Source of the DNA: Yinghuangia aomiensis
Lineage (GTDB): Bacteria; Actinomycetota; Actinomycetes; Streptomycetales; Streptomycetaceae
Direction: 5' to 3'
DNA: 64,000 bases
Assembly (NCBI RefSeq): GCF_039542225.1
Contig: NZ_BAABHS010000003.1
Coordinates: 62,001-126,000 of the forward strand
Shown here: piece after piece, positions 1-8,053 of the stretch
How the letters are laid out: the number at the start of each line of letters is the position of its first letter
Numbering within the stretch: position 1 is the stretch's first letter
The notes under the pieces: model-generated
What the model was told of the DNA's origin: nothing
Databases searched by the model: none
What the model saw: the letters and a program-made list of their open reading frames with translations, nothing else
Program-made: the position numbers and the translations under genes

Positions 1-34
1 AGAAGATGGACACCTTCCGGAGCGGCTTGTTCAC
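1..34 (-). CDS. pbpA: Penicillin-binding protein PbpA, N-terminal fragment (cut by window edge)
   Basis: Only the first eleven codons are inside the window. They read MNKPLRKVSIF from a GTG start at 34-32. This matches the usual amino terminus of the actinobacterial class B penicillin-binding protein encoded directly after rodA, a short basic cytoplasmic tip before a single membrane anchor. The start lies 16 bases after the rodA stop codon on the same strand, in keeping with the conserved order fhaA-fhaB-pstP-rodA-pbpA-pknA/pknB. The family is a transpeptidase that partners the SEDS polymerase RodA in peptidoglycan synthesis. The identification rests on the short leader plus position, so it is good but not certain. 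Confidence 0.75.
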   Translation of the reverse strand, partial: MNKPLRKVSIF

Positions 35-50
35 TTGCGATCCCAGTCCC

Positions 51-1877
51 TCACTGGCTGTGTCCTCTCGGTCCCGACGGACCTGTCGTGTCCCCGATCG
101 GCGGGTGTCCCGGCTGGGAGCCCGATGACTGCTCCGGCGGCGCGGCGGGCCGCGGCGGCGTGGCAGGCGGTGCGGGGACGCCGGGGACTCCGCCGGGAAC
201 CGTCATCGCGTCGGGCGGTGCCGGTTCCGCGAAGCCCGCGGGAGGTCTGGCGGTGATCTGCGTCGCGTCGTCGGCACCCGCCGGGGGCGGTGCGGGCGCC
301 CCGTTCGGCCCGTCCGGAGATCCGGACGCGGCGTTGGCGGGGGCGTCGGGCAGGTCGCCGAGCGGCGAGCCGTGCACCGGAGTCGGCGGCGCCAACTCGT
401 CGGCGTCGGCCGGGTCGAGCTGCTGGTTGGGCACGTCGGAGTTGTTGCGGCGGCGGCGGCCGCCGCGGCTGTTCTGTATGGCGGCGATCTGGCCGGCCTC
501 GACGGGTGCGGCAGGGCGGCGGGCGGTGTGGCTGATCACGATGAGGATCGCCACGAGTGCCCAGTTGGTGAGCACCGACGAACCGCCCTGCGCGAGGAAC
601 GGCATCGTCATACCGGTCAGCGGGATGAGGCCGGTGACGCCGCCGGCGACCACGAAGACCTGGAGCGCCATGACCACCGACAGGCCCGCGGCGAGCAGCT
701 TGCCGAACGGGTCGCGGGCGGCGAGGGCGGTGCGCAGGCCGCGCTCGATGAGCAGCCCGTAGACCATGAAGATCGCCATCATGCCGGCGAGGCCGAGTTC
801 TTCGCCGACCGACGTGAGGATGAAGTCGCTGTTGGCGGCGAAGCCGATCTCGCCGGGGTAGCCCTGGTTGAGGCCCTTGCCGAGGAGGCCGCCGCTGCCG
901 TAGCCGAACAGTGCCTGGGCGAGCTGGTCGGAGTCGGTGACGGTGAGCTTGTCGATCGGCACGTCGTAGTAGTAGAGCGGGTCGAGCCAGGCGTGGACGC
1001 GGCTCTTCACGTGCGGCTCGATCGAGCCGACGAGGCCCGCGCCGGCGGCCGACAGGCCGAGGCCGAACAGCAGCCAGCTGGTGCGCTCGGTCGCGATGTA
1101 CAGCATGACCACGAACACGCCGAAGAACAGCAGCGACGTGCCGAGGTCGCGTTCCGCGACCAGGATGAGCAGGCTGAGCAGCCAGGCCACGAGTATCGGG
1201 CCCATGTCGCGGCCGCGCGGCAGGTACAGCCCCACGACCTTGCGGCTGGCCAGCGCGAGCGCGTCGCGCTTGACCATGAGGTAGCCCGCGAAGAACACCG
1301 TGACGATGATCTTGGTGAACTCGCCGGGCTGGAACGACAGCGGGCCGAGCGAGATCCAGATCTTCGCGCCGTTGACCGCCGGGAAGGGGATCGGCGAGAC
1401 CAGCAGCACCAGTGCGACCGCCATCGCGGTGTACGTGTAGCGCTGCAGGATCCGGTGGTCGCGCAGGAACGCGACGATGGCCAGGAACAGGATGATGCCG
1501 AGCGCCGACCACAGCAGCTGGGTCGGCGCGGTCTGCAGGGCCTTGCTGCGGCCGCGGGTCGGCTCCAGGCCGATGCGGTAGATCAGCACCAGGCCCATGC
1601 CGTTGAGGAACGTGGCCAGGGGCAGCAGCAGCGGGTCCGCGTAGGGCGCGAACTTGCGGACCACCAGGTGGGCGACGAAGGCGAGGGCGCCCAGGCCCAG
1701 GCCGTACGTCGCGAGGCCGGCGGGCAGCCTGCCGTCGCCCGCGAGCCCGATGTTGACGTACGCCAGCACCGGAACGAGCACCGCGAAGCCGAGCATCATC
1801 AGCTCGGTGTTGCGGCGGTTCGGTGCGGACTGCGGGGTGATCGTGGTGTTCCTGCCCACCGCGGCGCCGGTCCTCAA
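51..1877 (-). CDS. rodA: SEDS-family peptidoglycan glycosyltransferase RodA/FtsW
   Basis: Polytopic membrane protein of 608 aa. It belongs to the FtsW/RodA/SpoVE (SEDS) family, which polymerises lipid II into glycan strands together with a class B PBP. Many hydrophobic helices run from about residue 27 to 465. The family signatures QPGEFTK (about residue 188) and SVGEELGLAG (about 360) are present. The last ~140 residues are a Pro/Ala/Gly-rich, probably disordered cytoplasmic tail, longer than in enterobacterial RodA. The annotated start is a TTG at 1877-1875 overlapping the pstP stop (TTGA); an in-frame GTG at 1859 is an alternative. Co-transcribed with pstP upstream and pbpA downstream. The division cluster suggests control by the PknA/PknB/PstP phosphorylation system. 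Confidence 0.93.
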   Translation of the reverse strand: MRTGAAVGRNTTITPQSAPNRRNTELMMLGFAVLVPVLAYVNIGLAGDGRLPAGLATYGLGLGALAFVAHLVVRKFAPYADPLLLPLATFLNGMGLVLIYRIGLEPTRGRSKALQTAPTQLLWSALGIILFLAIVAFLRDHRILQRYTYTAMAVALVLLVSPIPFPAVNGAKIWISLGPLSFQPGEFTKIIVTVFFAGYLMVKRDALALASRKVVGLYLPRGRDMGPILVAWLLSLLILVAERDLGTSLLFFGVFVVMLYIATERTSWLLFGLGLSAAGAGLVGSIEPHVKSRVHAWLDPLYYYDVPIDKLTVTDSDQLAQALFGYGSGGLLGKGLNQGYPGEIGFAANSDFILTSVGEELGLAGMMAIFMVYGLLIERGLRTALAARDPFGKLLAAGLSVVMALQVFVVAGGVTGLIPLTGMTMPFLAQGGSSVLTNWALVAILIVISHTARRPAAPVEAGQIAAIQNSRGGRRRRNNSDVPNQQLDPADADELAPPTPVHGSPLGDLPDAPANAASGSPDGPNGAPAPPPAGADDATQITARPPAGFAEPAPPDAMTVPGGVPGVPAPPATPPRPAAPPEQSSGSQPGHPPIGDTTGPSGPRGHSQ

Positions 1878-3478
1878 CTCGAACCGTTCGGCTGAACGGC
1901 GCAGTTGGACACCTTGTCGGCTTGCTCGCCGGCGTCGAACTTCTGCGGTGCGACGGGCGGCGCCGTGGTCGGCGGAGCGCTGGAGGGCGGCGCGGTCGGG
2001 GCACCGGACTCGCCCGGTGCGGCGGTTCCGGCGGCGTTCTGCTTGGCGTTGCCGCCGGGGCGCGACGTCGAGCGGGACGTCGAGGTCGCGGTCGGTGCCC
2101 CGGTGCGGATCGGCGCGGCCTGCCCGGTCGCGGACGCGGTCGTGGTCGGGCTCACAGTCTCACCTCCCGGCGTGGCGCCGTTCACCGGCGGCGTGGTCTG
2201 CCCCGGATTCTGGGTCTGGGGTACCTGGGAAGGGACGGTGACCGGGTGCGTCTGGTTCCACTCTTTGATGCTCGTGCAGAGCCCCGCCTGGTCGCGGACC
2301 TTGTCCATGTACTTGCGCGCGTCCGACAGGCCGGTCGCCTCGTAGTGGTCCTTGAGGCTCTGCTGGTAGGGCGCGGAGAACTGCGTGATGTCGATGTCGT
2401 GGTACGTCTGGTACGGGCTGGACAGCGAGATCCCGAAGACCTTCGTGTCGATGCCCTTGTAGACCGTCACGTTGTTGCCGTCAGCGGCGACGTAGTACTG
2501 CGTCTGCGTCCACCAGTACGCGCCGCCGAGCGCGGCCAGCACCAGGACGGCGGGCCCCCACACCGGCAGCGTCCGGCGCCACGCGGACTTCGGCTTGCGG
2601 CGGCTCTGCGGCGTCTCCGGGAGGAGCGCCTCCGCCTCGTACTCGCCCTGGGTGAGTTCGCGGGCCCGCGACGCGGGCGTGGTGGGCAGCGTCGTCGTGT
2701 CGCCCAGGTCCTCGGCGACCGCGCCGACCACCATGGGGTGGTCGGACGGCGTCTGGTCGGAGTCGACCAGGTCCGCGACGATGCAGGTGATGTTGTCGGG
2801 GCCGCCGCCGCGCAGCGCGAGCTGGATGAGTTCCTGGACGGCTTCGCGCGGGTCGGCGTAGGCGAGCAGCGTGTCCTGCATCGTTTCCCGGCTGACCACG
2901 CCGGAAAGCCCGTCGCTGCAGATGAGGTAGCGGTCGCCGAGCCGGGCCTCGCGCAGCGTCAGGTCGGGCTCGACCTGGCCGCGGCCGTCGAGCGCGCGCA
3001 TCAGCAGGGACCGCTGCGGGTGGTGGCCGGCTTCCTCTTCGGTGATGCGGCCTTCGTCGACGAGCCGCTGCACCCAGGTGTGGTCCTGGGTGATCTGCTC
3101 GAGGGCCCCGTCGCGCAGCAAGTAGGCGCGCGAGTCGCCGACATGCACCATGCCGAGGCCGGAGCCGGTCCACAGCAGGGCGGTGAGCGTGGTGCCCATG
3201 CCCTCGAGACCGGGGTCGTCCTCGATCATCACGCGGAGCCGGTCGTTGGCCCGGTCGACGGCCAGCCGGAGGACCTCGCGGAGGTCGGTGCCCGGCAGGT
3301 CCTCGTCGAGTTCGACCATCGTCGAAAGGACTTCGGAACTTGCCACCTCGCCCGCGGCGGCGCCGCCCATGCCGTCGGCGACCGCGAGCAGCCGCGGACC
3401 GGCATAGCCGGAGTCCTCGTTGCCCTCGCGGATCATGCCTTTGTGTGATCCGGCGGCGAAGCGGAGAGAGAGGCTCAT
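1874..3478 (-). CDS. pstP: PP2C-family Ser/Thr protein phosphatase PstP
   Basis: Protein of 534 aa with an N-terminal PP2C catalytic domain (about 1-240). Metal-binding motifs are visible: GNEDSGY near residue 22, VADGMGG near 36 and ICSDGLSG near 187. A single membrane helix (about 307-325) follows a juxtamembrane segment, then an extracytoplasmic region whose last ~110 residues are Thr/Pro/Ala-rich. This is the architecture of actinobacterial PstP, which dephosphorylates the PknA/PknB kinases and their substrates. The ATG start at 3478 lies 5 bases after the fhaB stop, and the stop overlaps the rodA start, so translation is probably coupled. The long low-complexity tail may reach into the cell wall; its function is unknown. 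Confidence 0.93.
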   Translation of the reverse strand: MSLSLRFAAGSHKGMIREGNEDSGYAGPRLLAVADGMGGAAAGEVASSEVLSTMVELDEDLPGTDLREVLRLAVDRANDRLRVMIEDDPGLEGMGTTLTALLWTGSGLGMVHVGDSRAYLLRDGALEQITQDHTWVQRLVDEGRITEEEAGHHPQRSLLMRALDGRGQVEPDLTLREARLGDRYLICSDGLSGVVSRETMQDTLLAYADPREAVQELIQLALRGGGPDNITCIVADLVDSDQTPSDHPMVVGAVAEDLGDTTTLPTTPASRARELTQGEYEAEALLPETPQSRRKPKSAWRRTLPVWGPAVLVLAALGGAYWWTQTQYYVAADGNNVTVYKGIDTKVFGISLSSPYQTYHDIDITQFSAPYQQSLKDHYEATGLSDARKYMDKVRDQAGLCTSIKEWNQTHPVTVPSQVPQTQNPGQTTPPVNGATPGGETVSPTTTASATGQAAPIRTGAPTATSTSRSTSRPGGNAKQNAAGTAAPGESGAPTAPPSSAPPTTAPPVAPQKFDAGEQADKVSNCAVQPNGSS

Positions 3479-3483
3479 TCAGG

Positions 3484-4029
3484 CTACCTGCGCAGCTCGA
3501 TAACGGTCTTGCCGATGCGGATCGGCGCTCCGAGGGGAACGGGGGTGGGGCCGGTCAAGCGCGTGCGGTCCAGGTAGGTGCCGTTCGTCGACCCGAGGTC
3601 CTCGACGATCCAACTGCCGTCCGGGGCCGGGTAGATGCGGGCGTGGCGGCTCGACGCGTAGTCGTCGTCGAGCACGATGGTGGAGTCGTGGGCCCGCCCG
3701 ATGGTGATCTGCTGGTCGGTCAGATTCATCGTGGTGCCGGTCAGCGAACCGCCGGTGATGACGAGCTTGGACGGGGTGTTGCGGGCACCGTTCGGACGGC
3801 GGCCGCCGCGCGCCTGCGCGGGCGGGCCTTGCGCGGCCTGCGGAGCGGCCGCGGCCGCAGCCGCGGGCGCCCCTGCGGGCACCGGGGCGGCACCGCGGCG
3901 GCGCATCGGCCGCTGGGTCACCCGGGTACCGAACAGGTCGCTGCGGATCACCTGCACGGCCACGATGACGAAAAGCCACAGCACCGCGAGGAAACCCAGC
4001 CGCATGACGGTGAGGGTCAGCTCAGACAT
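3484..4029 (-). CDS. fhaB: FHA-domain membrane protein FhaB (FipA-like)
   Basis: 181 aa. A single N-terminal transmembrane helix (about 8-27) is followed by a basic, Ala/Pro-rich linker and a C-terminal FHA domain (about 95-175). FHA core motifs are clear: TIGRAHDSTIVLDD, SSRHARI and DLGSTNGTYLD, containing the Arg, Ser and Asn that contact phosphothreonine. In actinobacteria this protein links Ser/Thr kinase signalling to the septal and elongation machinery. It lies 10 bases downstream of fhaA and 5 bases upstream of pstP in one operon. Nothing unusual beyond the alanine-rich linker. Confidence 0.92.
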   Translation of the reverse strand: MSELTLTVMRLGFLAVLWLFVIVAVQVIRSDLFGTRVTQRPMRRRGAAPVPAGAPAAAAAAAPQAAQGPPAQARGGRRPNGARNTPSKLVITGGSLTGTTMNLTDQQITIGRAHDSTIVLDDDYASSRHARIYPAPDGSWIVEDLGSTNGTYLDRTRLTGPTPVPLGAPIRIGKTVIELRR

Positions 4030-4039
4030 GCGCCCGATG

Positions 4040-4960
4040 TCACCCCTCGGATTGACGGAACACGACGGTGGTACTGCCCAGCACGATCCTCGATCCGTCT
4101 CTCAGGCCGGCACGCGTGCAGTGCTGGCCGTCGACGACGATGCCGTTCGTCGAGCCGAGGTCGGCGATCGAGGCGGGCGGACCGACTCTGATCTCGGCGT
4201 GGTGCCGCGAGACGCTCGGGTCGTCGACCCGGATGTCCGCGTCGGTGCTGCGCCCCAGTTTGGCGGCCGCAGCGGTCAGTTCGTGACGCATCCCGTTGAT
4301 CTCGACCCAGGTGCGGAGCACCGGGGCCGGCGGCCGGTACGGGGCCGGCGCGGGTCCGGGCGGCGGGGCCGGCGGCCGCGGCGGGAGTCCGCCGGCCGCG
4401 GGACCCGGACCGATCGGGGCGCCGGGCATGCCGCCCGCCTGCGGATGCGGCGAGTGGCCTTGGTACTGGGGTGTGTGGCCCTGCGGCGGTTGCCCGGGGC
4501 CGCTGCCGTACTGCTGGTCGTAGTGCGGCGGCTGGGCAGACGCTACCGCTCCCGGGCCGCCGAAGTCCGGTCCGCCCTGCGACTGGCTTCCGGCGAGGGC
4601 CTGGCTGCGCACCCGGTAGAGGCCGGTGTCCAGGTCGTCGGCCTGCTCGAAGTGGACCTCGACGGGGCCGATGAAGGAGTAGCGCTGCTGCTGCGCGTAG
4701 TCGCGGACCATGGTCGACAACTCGGCGCCGAGCTGCTGCGCGTACGGGCTGAGGCGCTCGTAGTCGTGCGAGCCCAGCTCCACCACGAAGTCGTTCGGCA
4801 CCATCGTGCGCTCGCGGTTCCAGATGGTGGCGTTGCTGTCGCACTCGCGCTTGAGCGCGCTGGCGATCTCCACGGGCTGGACATCCGACTTGAACGCCTT
4901 GGCGAAGGCGCCGTTGACCAGGCCCTCAAGTCGTTGTTCGAACTTCTTCAGGACACCCAT
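4040..4960 (-). CDS. fhaA: FHA-domain protein FhaA with DUF3662 domain
   Basis: 306 aa from the ATG at 4960. Residues 1-120 form the DUF3662 domain (begins MGVLKKFEQRLEG), which in mycobacteria binds the pseudokinase domain of MviN. A Gly/Pro/Gln-rich linker (about 130-210) leads to a C-terminal FHA domain with LGRSTDADIRVDD, VSRHHAEIRV and DLGSTNGIVVDG. FhaA reads Thr phosphorylation and regulates peptidoglycan synthesis late in the pathway. An in-frame GTG two codons upstream (4966) is possible, but AAGGAGG sits 5 bases before the ATG and the family starts at this methionine. First gene of the fhaA-fhaB-pstP-rodA-pbpA operon. Confidence 0.93.
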   Translation of the reverse strand: MGVLKKFEQRLEGLVNGAFAKAFKSDVQPVEIASALKRECDSNATIWNRERTMVPNDFVVELGSHDYERLSPYAQQLGAELSTMVRDYAQQQRYSFIGPVEVHFEQADDLDTGLYRVRSQALAGSQSQGGPDFGGPGAVASAQPPHYDQQYGSGPGQPPQGHTPQYQGHSPHPQAGGMPGAPIGPGPAAGGLPPRPPAPPPGPAPAPYRPPAPVLRTWVEINGMRHELTAAAAKLGRSTDADIRVDDPSVSRHHAEIRVGPPASIADLGSTNGIVVDGQHCTRAGLRDGSRIVLGSTTVVFRQSEG

Positions 4961-4966
4961 GGGCAC

Positions 4967-5531
4967 CTCCTTCCTTCAAGCGTCGCCGTCGTCTTCCGGG
5001 GCACGGTCCGGCCCGGCCGGGCATGCTCCGGTCGGGCCGGTCCTACAGTCTGCTCGCCGATCCGCTCACTGATCGTATCCACGCTCGGGAAACGGGCATG
5101 GTTCCCCGCCATGGTCACTGTAGGGAGTGTTGGCTCTCACAAGGATTCCTACACCCCCGGCCCTTCGTCCTGGCTCGCTTGTCGTAGTTGCAGTGTGACC
5201 ACGTGCGTCTACCCCGCCCCACGCCGTCCTATCGCGGGCGGCGCAGGTCAAGCATGCCGGAGTCGCGGGCACGGCGGGGATGGGCCCGGAGAAAGAAGGT
5301 GCACAAAGAGGAGCCCGGGAAGGGAGAGGAAGGAGCGGGGCGCGGACGGGGCGGAGAAGAGGAGGGAAGAGCGGGGGAAGAAGGAGCGGCGGGGGATGCG
5401 GCGGGAGCCGGCCCGGGGGCGGCGGAGTGTGCGGCGGACGGGTGCCGTGGAGCCGCCGAGGGTGTGGTGATCATGTGCCGCGGGTATCGATGTGAATCGG
5501 CCCCCGCATCCGTGCTAATCTTCAATTGCTC
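4967..5531. other. Intergenic region with purine-rich tract, between fhaA and tRNA-Leu
   Basis: 565 bases with no convincing gene. The half near fhaA is AT-richer than its surroundings and should hold the operon promoter; on the minus strand a TACAGT hexamer (5122-5117) could be a -10 element, but its -35 is poor. From about 5271 to 5455 the plus strand is strongly purine-biased (runs of GAGGAAGGAG, GAAGAGGAGG and GGGGGAAGAAGGAG). Reading frames through it give only Lys/Glu/Gly or Ser/Pro/Ala repeats, which is composition rather than coding. Confidence 0.5.
5491..5521 (+). promoter_or_regulatory. Possible tRNA-Leu promoter
   Basis: A TAATCT hexamer at 5516-5521 could serve as the -10 element, ending ten bases before the mature tRNA start. 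A weak -35-like TGAATC (5493-5498) lies 17 bases upstream. The position fits a tRNA promoter, but the -35 match is poor. Confidence 0.35.
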
Positions 5532-5615
5532 GCGCGGGTGGCGGAATAGGCAGACGCGCTGGATTCAGGTTCCAGTGCCCGAAAGGGCGTGGGGGTTCAA
5601 CTCCCCCCTCGCGCA
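5532..5615 (+). tRNA. tRNA-Leu (anticodon CAG)
   Basis: A class II tRNA of 84 bases. The acceptor stem GCGCGGG pairs with CTCGCGC (one G-U pair). The anticodon stem CTGGA/TCCAG encloses the loop TTCAGGT, so the anticodon is CAG (5566-5568), decoding CUG, the dominant Leu codon in GC-rich genomes. A long variable arm (GCCC-GAAA-GGGC) and a T arm GGGGG-TTCAACT-CCCCC follow. The discriminator is A at 5615, followed by CC but no A, so the 3' CCA is not fully encoded. No integrase or direct repeat of the 3' end is seen nearby. Confidence 0.97.
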
Positions 5616-5622
5616 CCGAGCA

Positions 5623-5655
5623 AGAGGCCCGCAGGTCATAGACCTGCGGGCCTCT
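5623..5655 (+). terminator. Terminator of tRNA-Leu
   Basis: Perfect 15-base inverted repeat (5623-5637 and 5641-5655) with a 3-base ATA loop, starting eight bases after the tRNA. There is no long T tract, as is usual for actinobacterial hairpin terminators. It may also stop leftward transcription from the 5771-6498 genes. Confidence 0.85.
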
Positions 5656-5770
5656 GGCATGTCCGGGATCGGGCGGGTTGCGGGGTCCGACCGGGAGGCC
5701 GGGTGCGGTGTGCGCGGAGTGGTCGAGAGCCGGCGCGATCCGGACGACCGCGTCGGCGGAGGCGCATTTC

Positions 5771-5983
5771 TCAGGCGGCGCAGGCCGCTTCGGCGTAGGT
5801 GATCCGGGCGACGGCGGGCGCCGAGACGATCTGGACGGTGTCCGTGCCGGGGATCCGGACGTGGACGAAGCCGCCTTCGAGGGCGAAGTCCGCGTCGGCG
5901 GACGCCGTGGACCCGCCGTCCTTGCCGACGAGCGTGTAGCCGTCCCGCAGATGCACGGTTCCGGTGCGCCAGTTCGCGGTCAT
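5771..5983 (-). CDS. Small hypothetical protein, 70 aa
   Basis: I do not recognise this protein. The ATG at 5983 overlaps the stop of the upstream AhpD-like gene (ATGA), and GGAGG sits seven bases before it, so a real, translationally coupled gene is likely. The sequence is rich in alternating polar and hydrophobic residues (VHLRDGYTLVGKDGG, GGFVHVRIPGTDTVQIV), suggesting a small all-beta fold, and ends in an Ala/Cys-containing tail. No signal peptide or membrane segment. It presumably shares control with the AhpD-like enzyme under the divergent TetR regulator. Confidence 0.65.
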   Translation of the reverse strand: MTANWRTGTVHLRDGYTLVGKDGGSTASADADFALEGGFVHVRIPGTDTVQIVSAPAVARITYAEAACAA

Positions 5984-6498
5984 GCCTGCACCTCCGGGAA
6001 GTCGAGCCGTGGCTCGGCCAGGTGGTTGAAGTAGTTCGAGAGTGTGTTGAGCGCCACATGCGCGGTGATCTCCGCGAGTTCGGCGTCGGTCACGCCGGCC
6101 GCGCGGGCCGCGGCGAGGCCGTCGTCGGCGACCCGGCCGCGGGTGCGGACGATCTCGCGGGCGATCCGCAGGACGGCGCCGGTGTGCGGATCGTCGTCGG
6201 CGGCGTCGCGGGTCTCGGCGAGCTGTTCGTCGGTGAGCCCCATCTTGCTGCCGCGCAGCGTGTGCGCGCTCACGCAGTAGGTGCACGCGTTTTCCTGGGC
6301 GACGAGCAGTGCGAGCTGCTCGCGGATGCGGGCGCGCAGGACGCCGCGGGTGAGGGCGTCGCGCATGGCGAGGTAGCCCTGGAGGGCGGCGGGGCTGTTG
6401 GCGAGCGTGCCGTAGAGGTTGGGGACGCGGCCGAGTTGGGCCTGGGTCTGGGCGAGGACTCCGTGCGGGTCGCCTTCGGCGAGAGGGATGCGCGGCAT
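5980..6498 (-). CDS. AhpD-like carboxymuconolactone decarboxylase-family protein
   Basis: 172 aa alpha-helical protein of the CMD/AhpD family. The diagnostic motif E-N-A-C-T-Y-C-V-S-A-H (E..C..C...H) lies at about residues 69-79; in AhpD these two cysteines and the histidine form a peroxidase or disulfide-reducing centre. The ATG at 6498 is chosen because GGAGG lies 7 bases upstream and the family begins at this point (MPRIPLAEG); a longer upstream frame would run through the operator region. Coupled to the 70-aa gene downstream and divergent from a TetR regulator, which probably represses it. Likely role: detoxification of peroxides or electrophiles; the substrate is unknown. Confidence 0.85.
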   Translation of the reverse strand: MPRIPLAEGDPHGVLAQTQAQLGRVPNLYGTLANSPAALQGYLAMRDALTRGVLRARIREQLALLVAQENACTYCVSAHTLRGSKMGLTDEQLAETRDAADDDPHTGAVLRIAREIVRTRGRVADDGLAAARAAGVTDAELAEITAHVALNTLSNYFNHLAEPRLDFPEVQA

Positions 6499-6510
6499 GG
6501 TGCTGCCTCC

Positions 6511-6534
6511 AAACGGTACTGGTCGGTGCCGTTT
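6511..6534. promoter_or_regulatory. Palindromic operator, copy 1 (AhpD-like/TetR intergenic)
   Basis: A 24-base imperfect palindrome (AAACGG ... CCGTTT outer arms) 13 bases upstream of the AhpD-like start codon. It shares ACGGTACTG with a second copy 36 bases away. Size and symmetry fit a TetR-family operator. Confidence 0.65.
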
Positions 6535-6546
6535 CTTCGTCGAGCA

Positions 6547-6570
6547 GGACGGTACTGACCGGTTCCGTTT
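6547..6570. promoter_or_regulatory. Palindromic operator, copy 2 (AhpD-like/TetR intergenic)
   Basis: Second copy of the same element (core ACGGTACTGACCGGTTCCGT), 29 bases before the TetR start codon. The 36-base centre-to-centre distance suggests that two repressor dimers could cover both divergent promoters. Confidence 0.65.
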
Positions 6571-6598
6571 GCGGTCAAGAGGGATTAGCCTCGTGGCC

Positions 6599-7150
6599 AT
6601 GCCGGTTCAAGCACGCGAACGACTGCTCGCCGCCGCCGAGGACCTCTTCTATGCGGAGGGCATCCGGGCGGTCGGGGTGGAGCGCATCCTGAGCGTGTCC
6701 GGGGTGGGGCGCGCGTCCTTCTACCGCCACTTCCCGGGCAAGGACGATCTCGTCGTGGCGGTGCTGCGGGCCCGCGACGTGCGGTGGCGGGCGTGGCTCG
6801 CCGAACGCGTCGAGGCGCACGGCGGCGGCCCCCTCGCGGTGTTCGACGCGTTGGCGGAGCGGTTCGCGCGCGAGGATTTCCGCGGCTGCGCGTTCATCAA
6901 CACAATGGTCGAGTCCGCCGACCCGGACAGTGCGGCGCACCGGGTGGCGGCGGAGCACAAGGCCGCGGTGGCGGACTATGTGCGCGGGCTGCTGGCCGGC
7001 GACGGCGTCGCCGACCCGGACGCCCTGGCCCGGCGCTTCGTGCTGCTGATGGACGGGGCGATCGTCACGGCGCTGCGCGAGCGCACGCCGGAGGCAGCCG
7101 GGCGGGCGCGCGAGGTGGCGGAAGCGCTGCTTGCCGCTGCGCGGCGCTAG
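6599..7150 (+). CDS. TetR/AcrR-family transcriptional regulator
   Basis: 183 aa. The N-terminal TetR helix-turn-helix (about residues 5-50) contains AAEDLFYAEGIRAVGVERI and SGVGRASFYRHFPGKDDL, a textbook match. The C-terminal ligand domain has the motif GCAFINTM. That motif, with the AhpD-like target, resembles actinobacterial TetR proteins that sense electrophiles or oxidative stress, but this is inference. ATG start at 6599; a GTG two codons upstream (6593) is possible. Divergent from the AhpD-like gene with two palindromes between them, so autoregulation and repression of that neighbour are likely. Confidence 0.9.
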   Translation: MPVQARERLLAAAEDLFYAEGIRAVGVERILSVSGVGRASFYRHFPGKDDLVVAVLRARDVRWRAWLAERVEAHGGGPLAVFDALAERFAREDFRGCAFINTMVESADPDSAAHRVAAEHKAAVADYVRGLLAGDGVADPDALARRFVLLMDGAIVTALRERTPEAAGRAREVAEALLAAARR

Positions 7151-7246
7151 CGGAACTTAGGATCGTTTTGTCCGGGTATAGCGGAGGTCTTGCTCTTCCG
7201 GCACGTCCCGTCCTGCTGGTCGTCGATCCCGGTTCGGAGGCCGCTT

Positions 7247-8038
7247 GTGGTCGCGCTTGCCGCGCTGGCGTTGAGCGTCCTCTGGTACGTGCTGCGCGGC
7301 GTGGGATATCTGTGGAAGCCCGCGGCGCGGGTGGTCGGGCAGTTGGCGCCGTGGACGGTGAAGCTGCGGGCGTGGGTGCTGTCGGCGCCGGCGACGTTCG
7401 TCTACATCGCGTTGTTCACCATGGGCACCTTCGTGCAGAAGACCGCGCCGCCCCGGCTGATCGATCTCCTGGTGAAGGTGGACAGCACCAACCTGCACCG
7501 GCTGTCCGACGACCCGGCGACCGTGCTGGTGACCAGCGCGGTGTGGGTGGCGGACCGCGGGTCGGGCCTGTCGATGTACATCGCGGTGTTCGCCACGGTC
7601 GTGGCGTGGGCGGAACGGCGGTACGGGACGCCGCGGTTGATTCTGATCGCGATCAGCGCGCACGTGCTGGGCTCGCTGTGCACGGCGCGGGTGGAGCGGT
7701 GGGCGATCGACACCGGGCGGGCGCCGGAGAAGCTGATCCGGGCGACGGACGTCGGGGTGAGCTACATCATGGTCGGCTGCTGTGCGGCCGCCGTGCTGAT
7801 CATGTGGGGCTGGGTGCGGCTGGTCGGGATCGCGGTCATGGTGATGGTCGTGGTGGTGCCGGTGCTGACGAGCCGCACGGTGTGGGACTTGGGGCACCTG
7901 TTCGCGACGCTGTTCGGGCTGGGTGCGGCGCTGCTCGTGCGGTCGGCGGGCCCGCTGCGGGAGCCGCCGCCGTTGACGGAGCCGTGGGGGCGGGGCGTGC
8001 GGGGGGCGGCGCGGCCTCGGGAGGACGAGCCGGTGTGA
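7247..8038 (+). CDS. Rhomboid-like integral membrane protein
   Basis: 263 aa from the GTG at 7247, chosen because GGAGG lies six bases upstream; a TTG at 7190 would add 19 unlikely residues. Six or so hydrophobic segments are visible (about 2-17, 46-60, 105-125, 135-150, 180-205 and 210-240). The layout resembles the actinobacterial rhomboid-like family of membrane proteins, but I cannot see a clear GxSG serine and His catalytic pair, so proteolytic activity should not be assumed. The C-terminus is a short charged tail. Convergent with the rhodanese gene, with a 15-base gap. Family assignment is from general resemblance. Confidence 0.6.
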   Translation: MVALAALALSVLWYVLRGVGYLWKPAARVVGQLAPWTVKLRAWVLSAPATFVYIALFTMGTFVQKTAPPRLIDLLVKVDSTNLHRLSDDPATVLVTSAVWVADRGSGLSMYIAVFATVVAWAERRYGTPRLILIAISAHVLGSLCTARVERWAIDTGRAPEKLIRATDVGVSYIMVGCCAAAVLIMWGWVRLVGIAVMVMVVVVPVLTSRTVWDLGHLFATLFGLGAALLVRSAGPLREPPPLTEPWGRGVRGAARPREDEPV

Positions 8039-8053
8039 GGGCGCCGCGGCCGG

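Noticed and set aside
5532..5655. tRNA-Leu as an integration site for a mobile element
   Set aside because: No integrase, no repeat of the tRNA 3' end, and normal housekeeping genes on both sides.
5188..5802. 204-codon plus-strand frame over the purine-rich tract and tRNA-Leu
   Set aside because: It reads through the tRNA and its hairpin, and its translation is Lys/Glu/Gly repeats from base composition.
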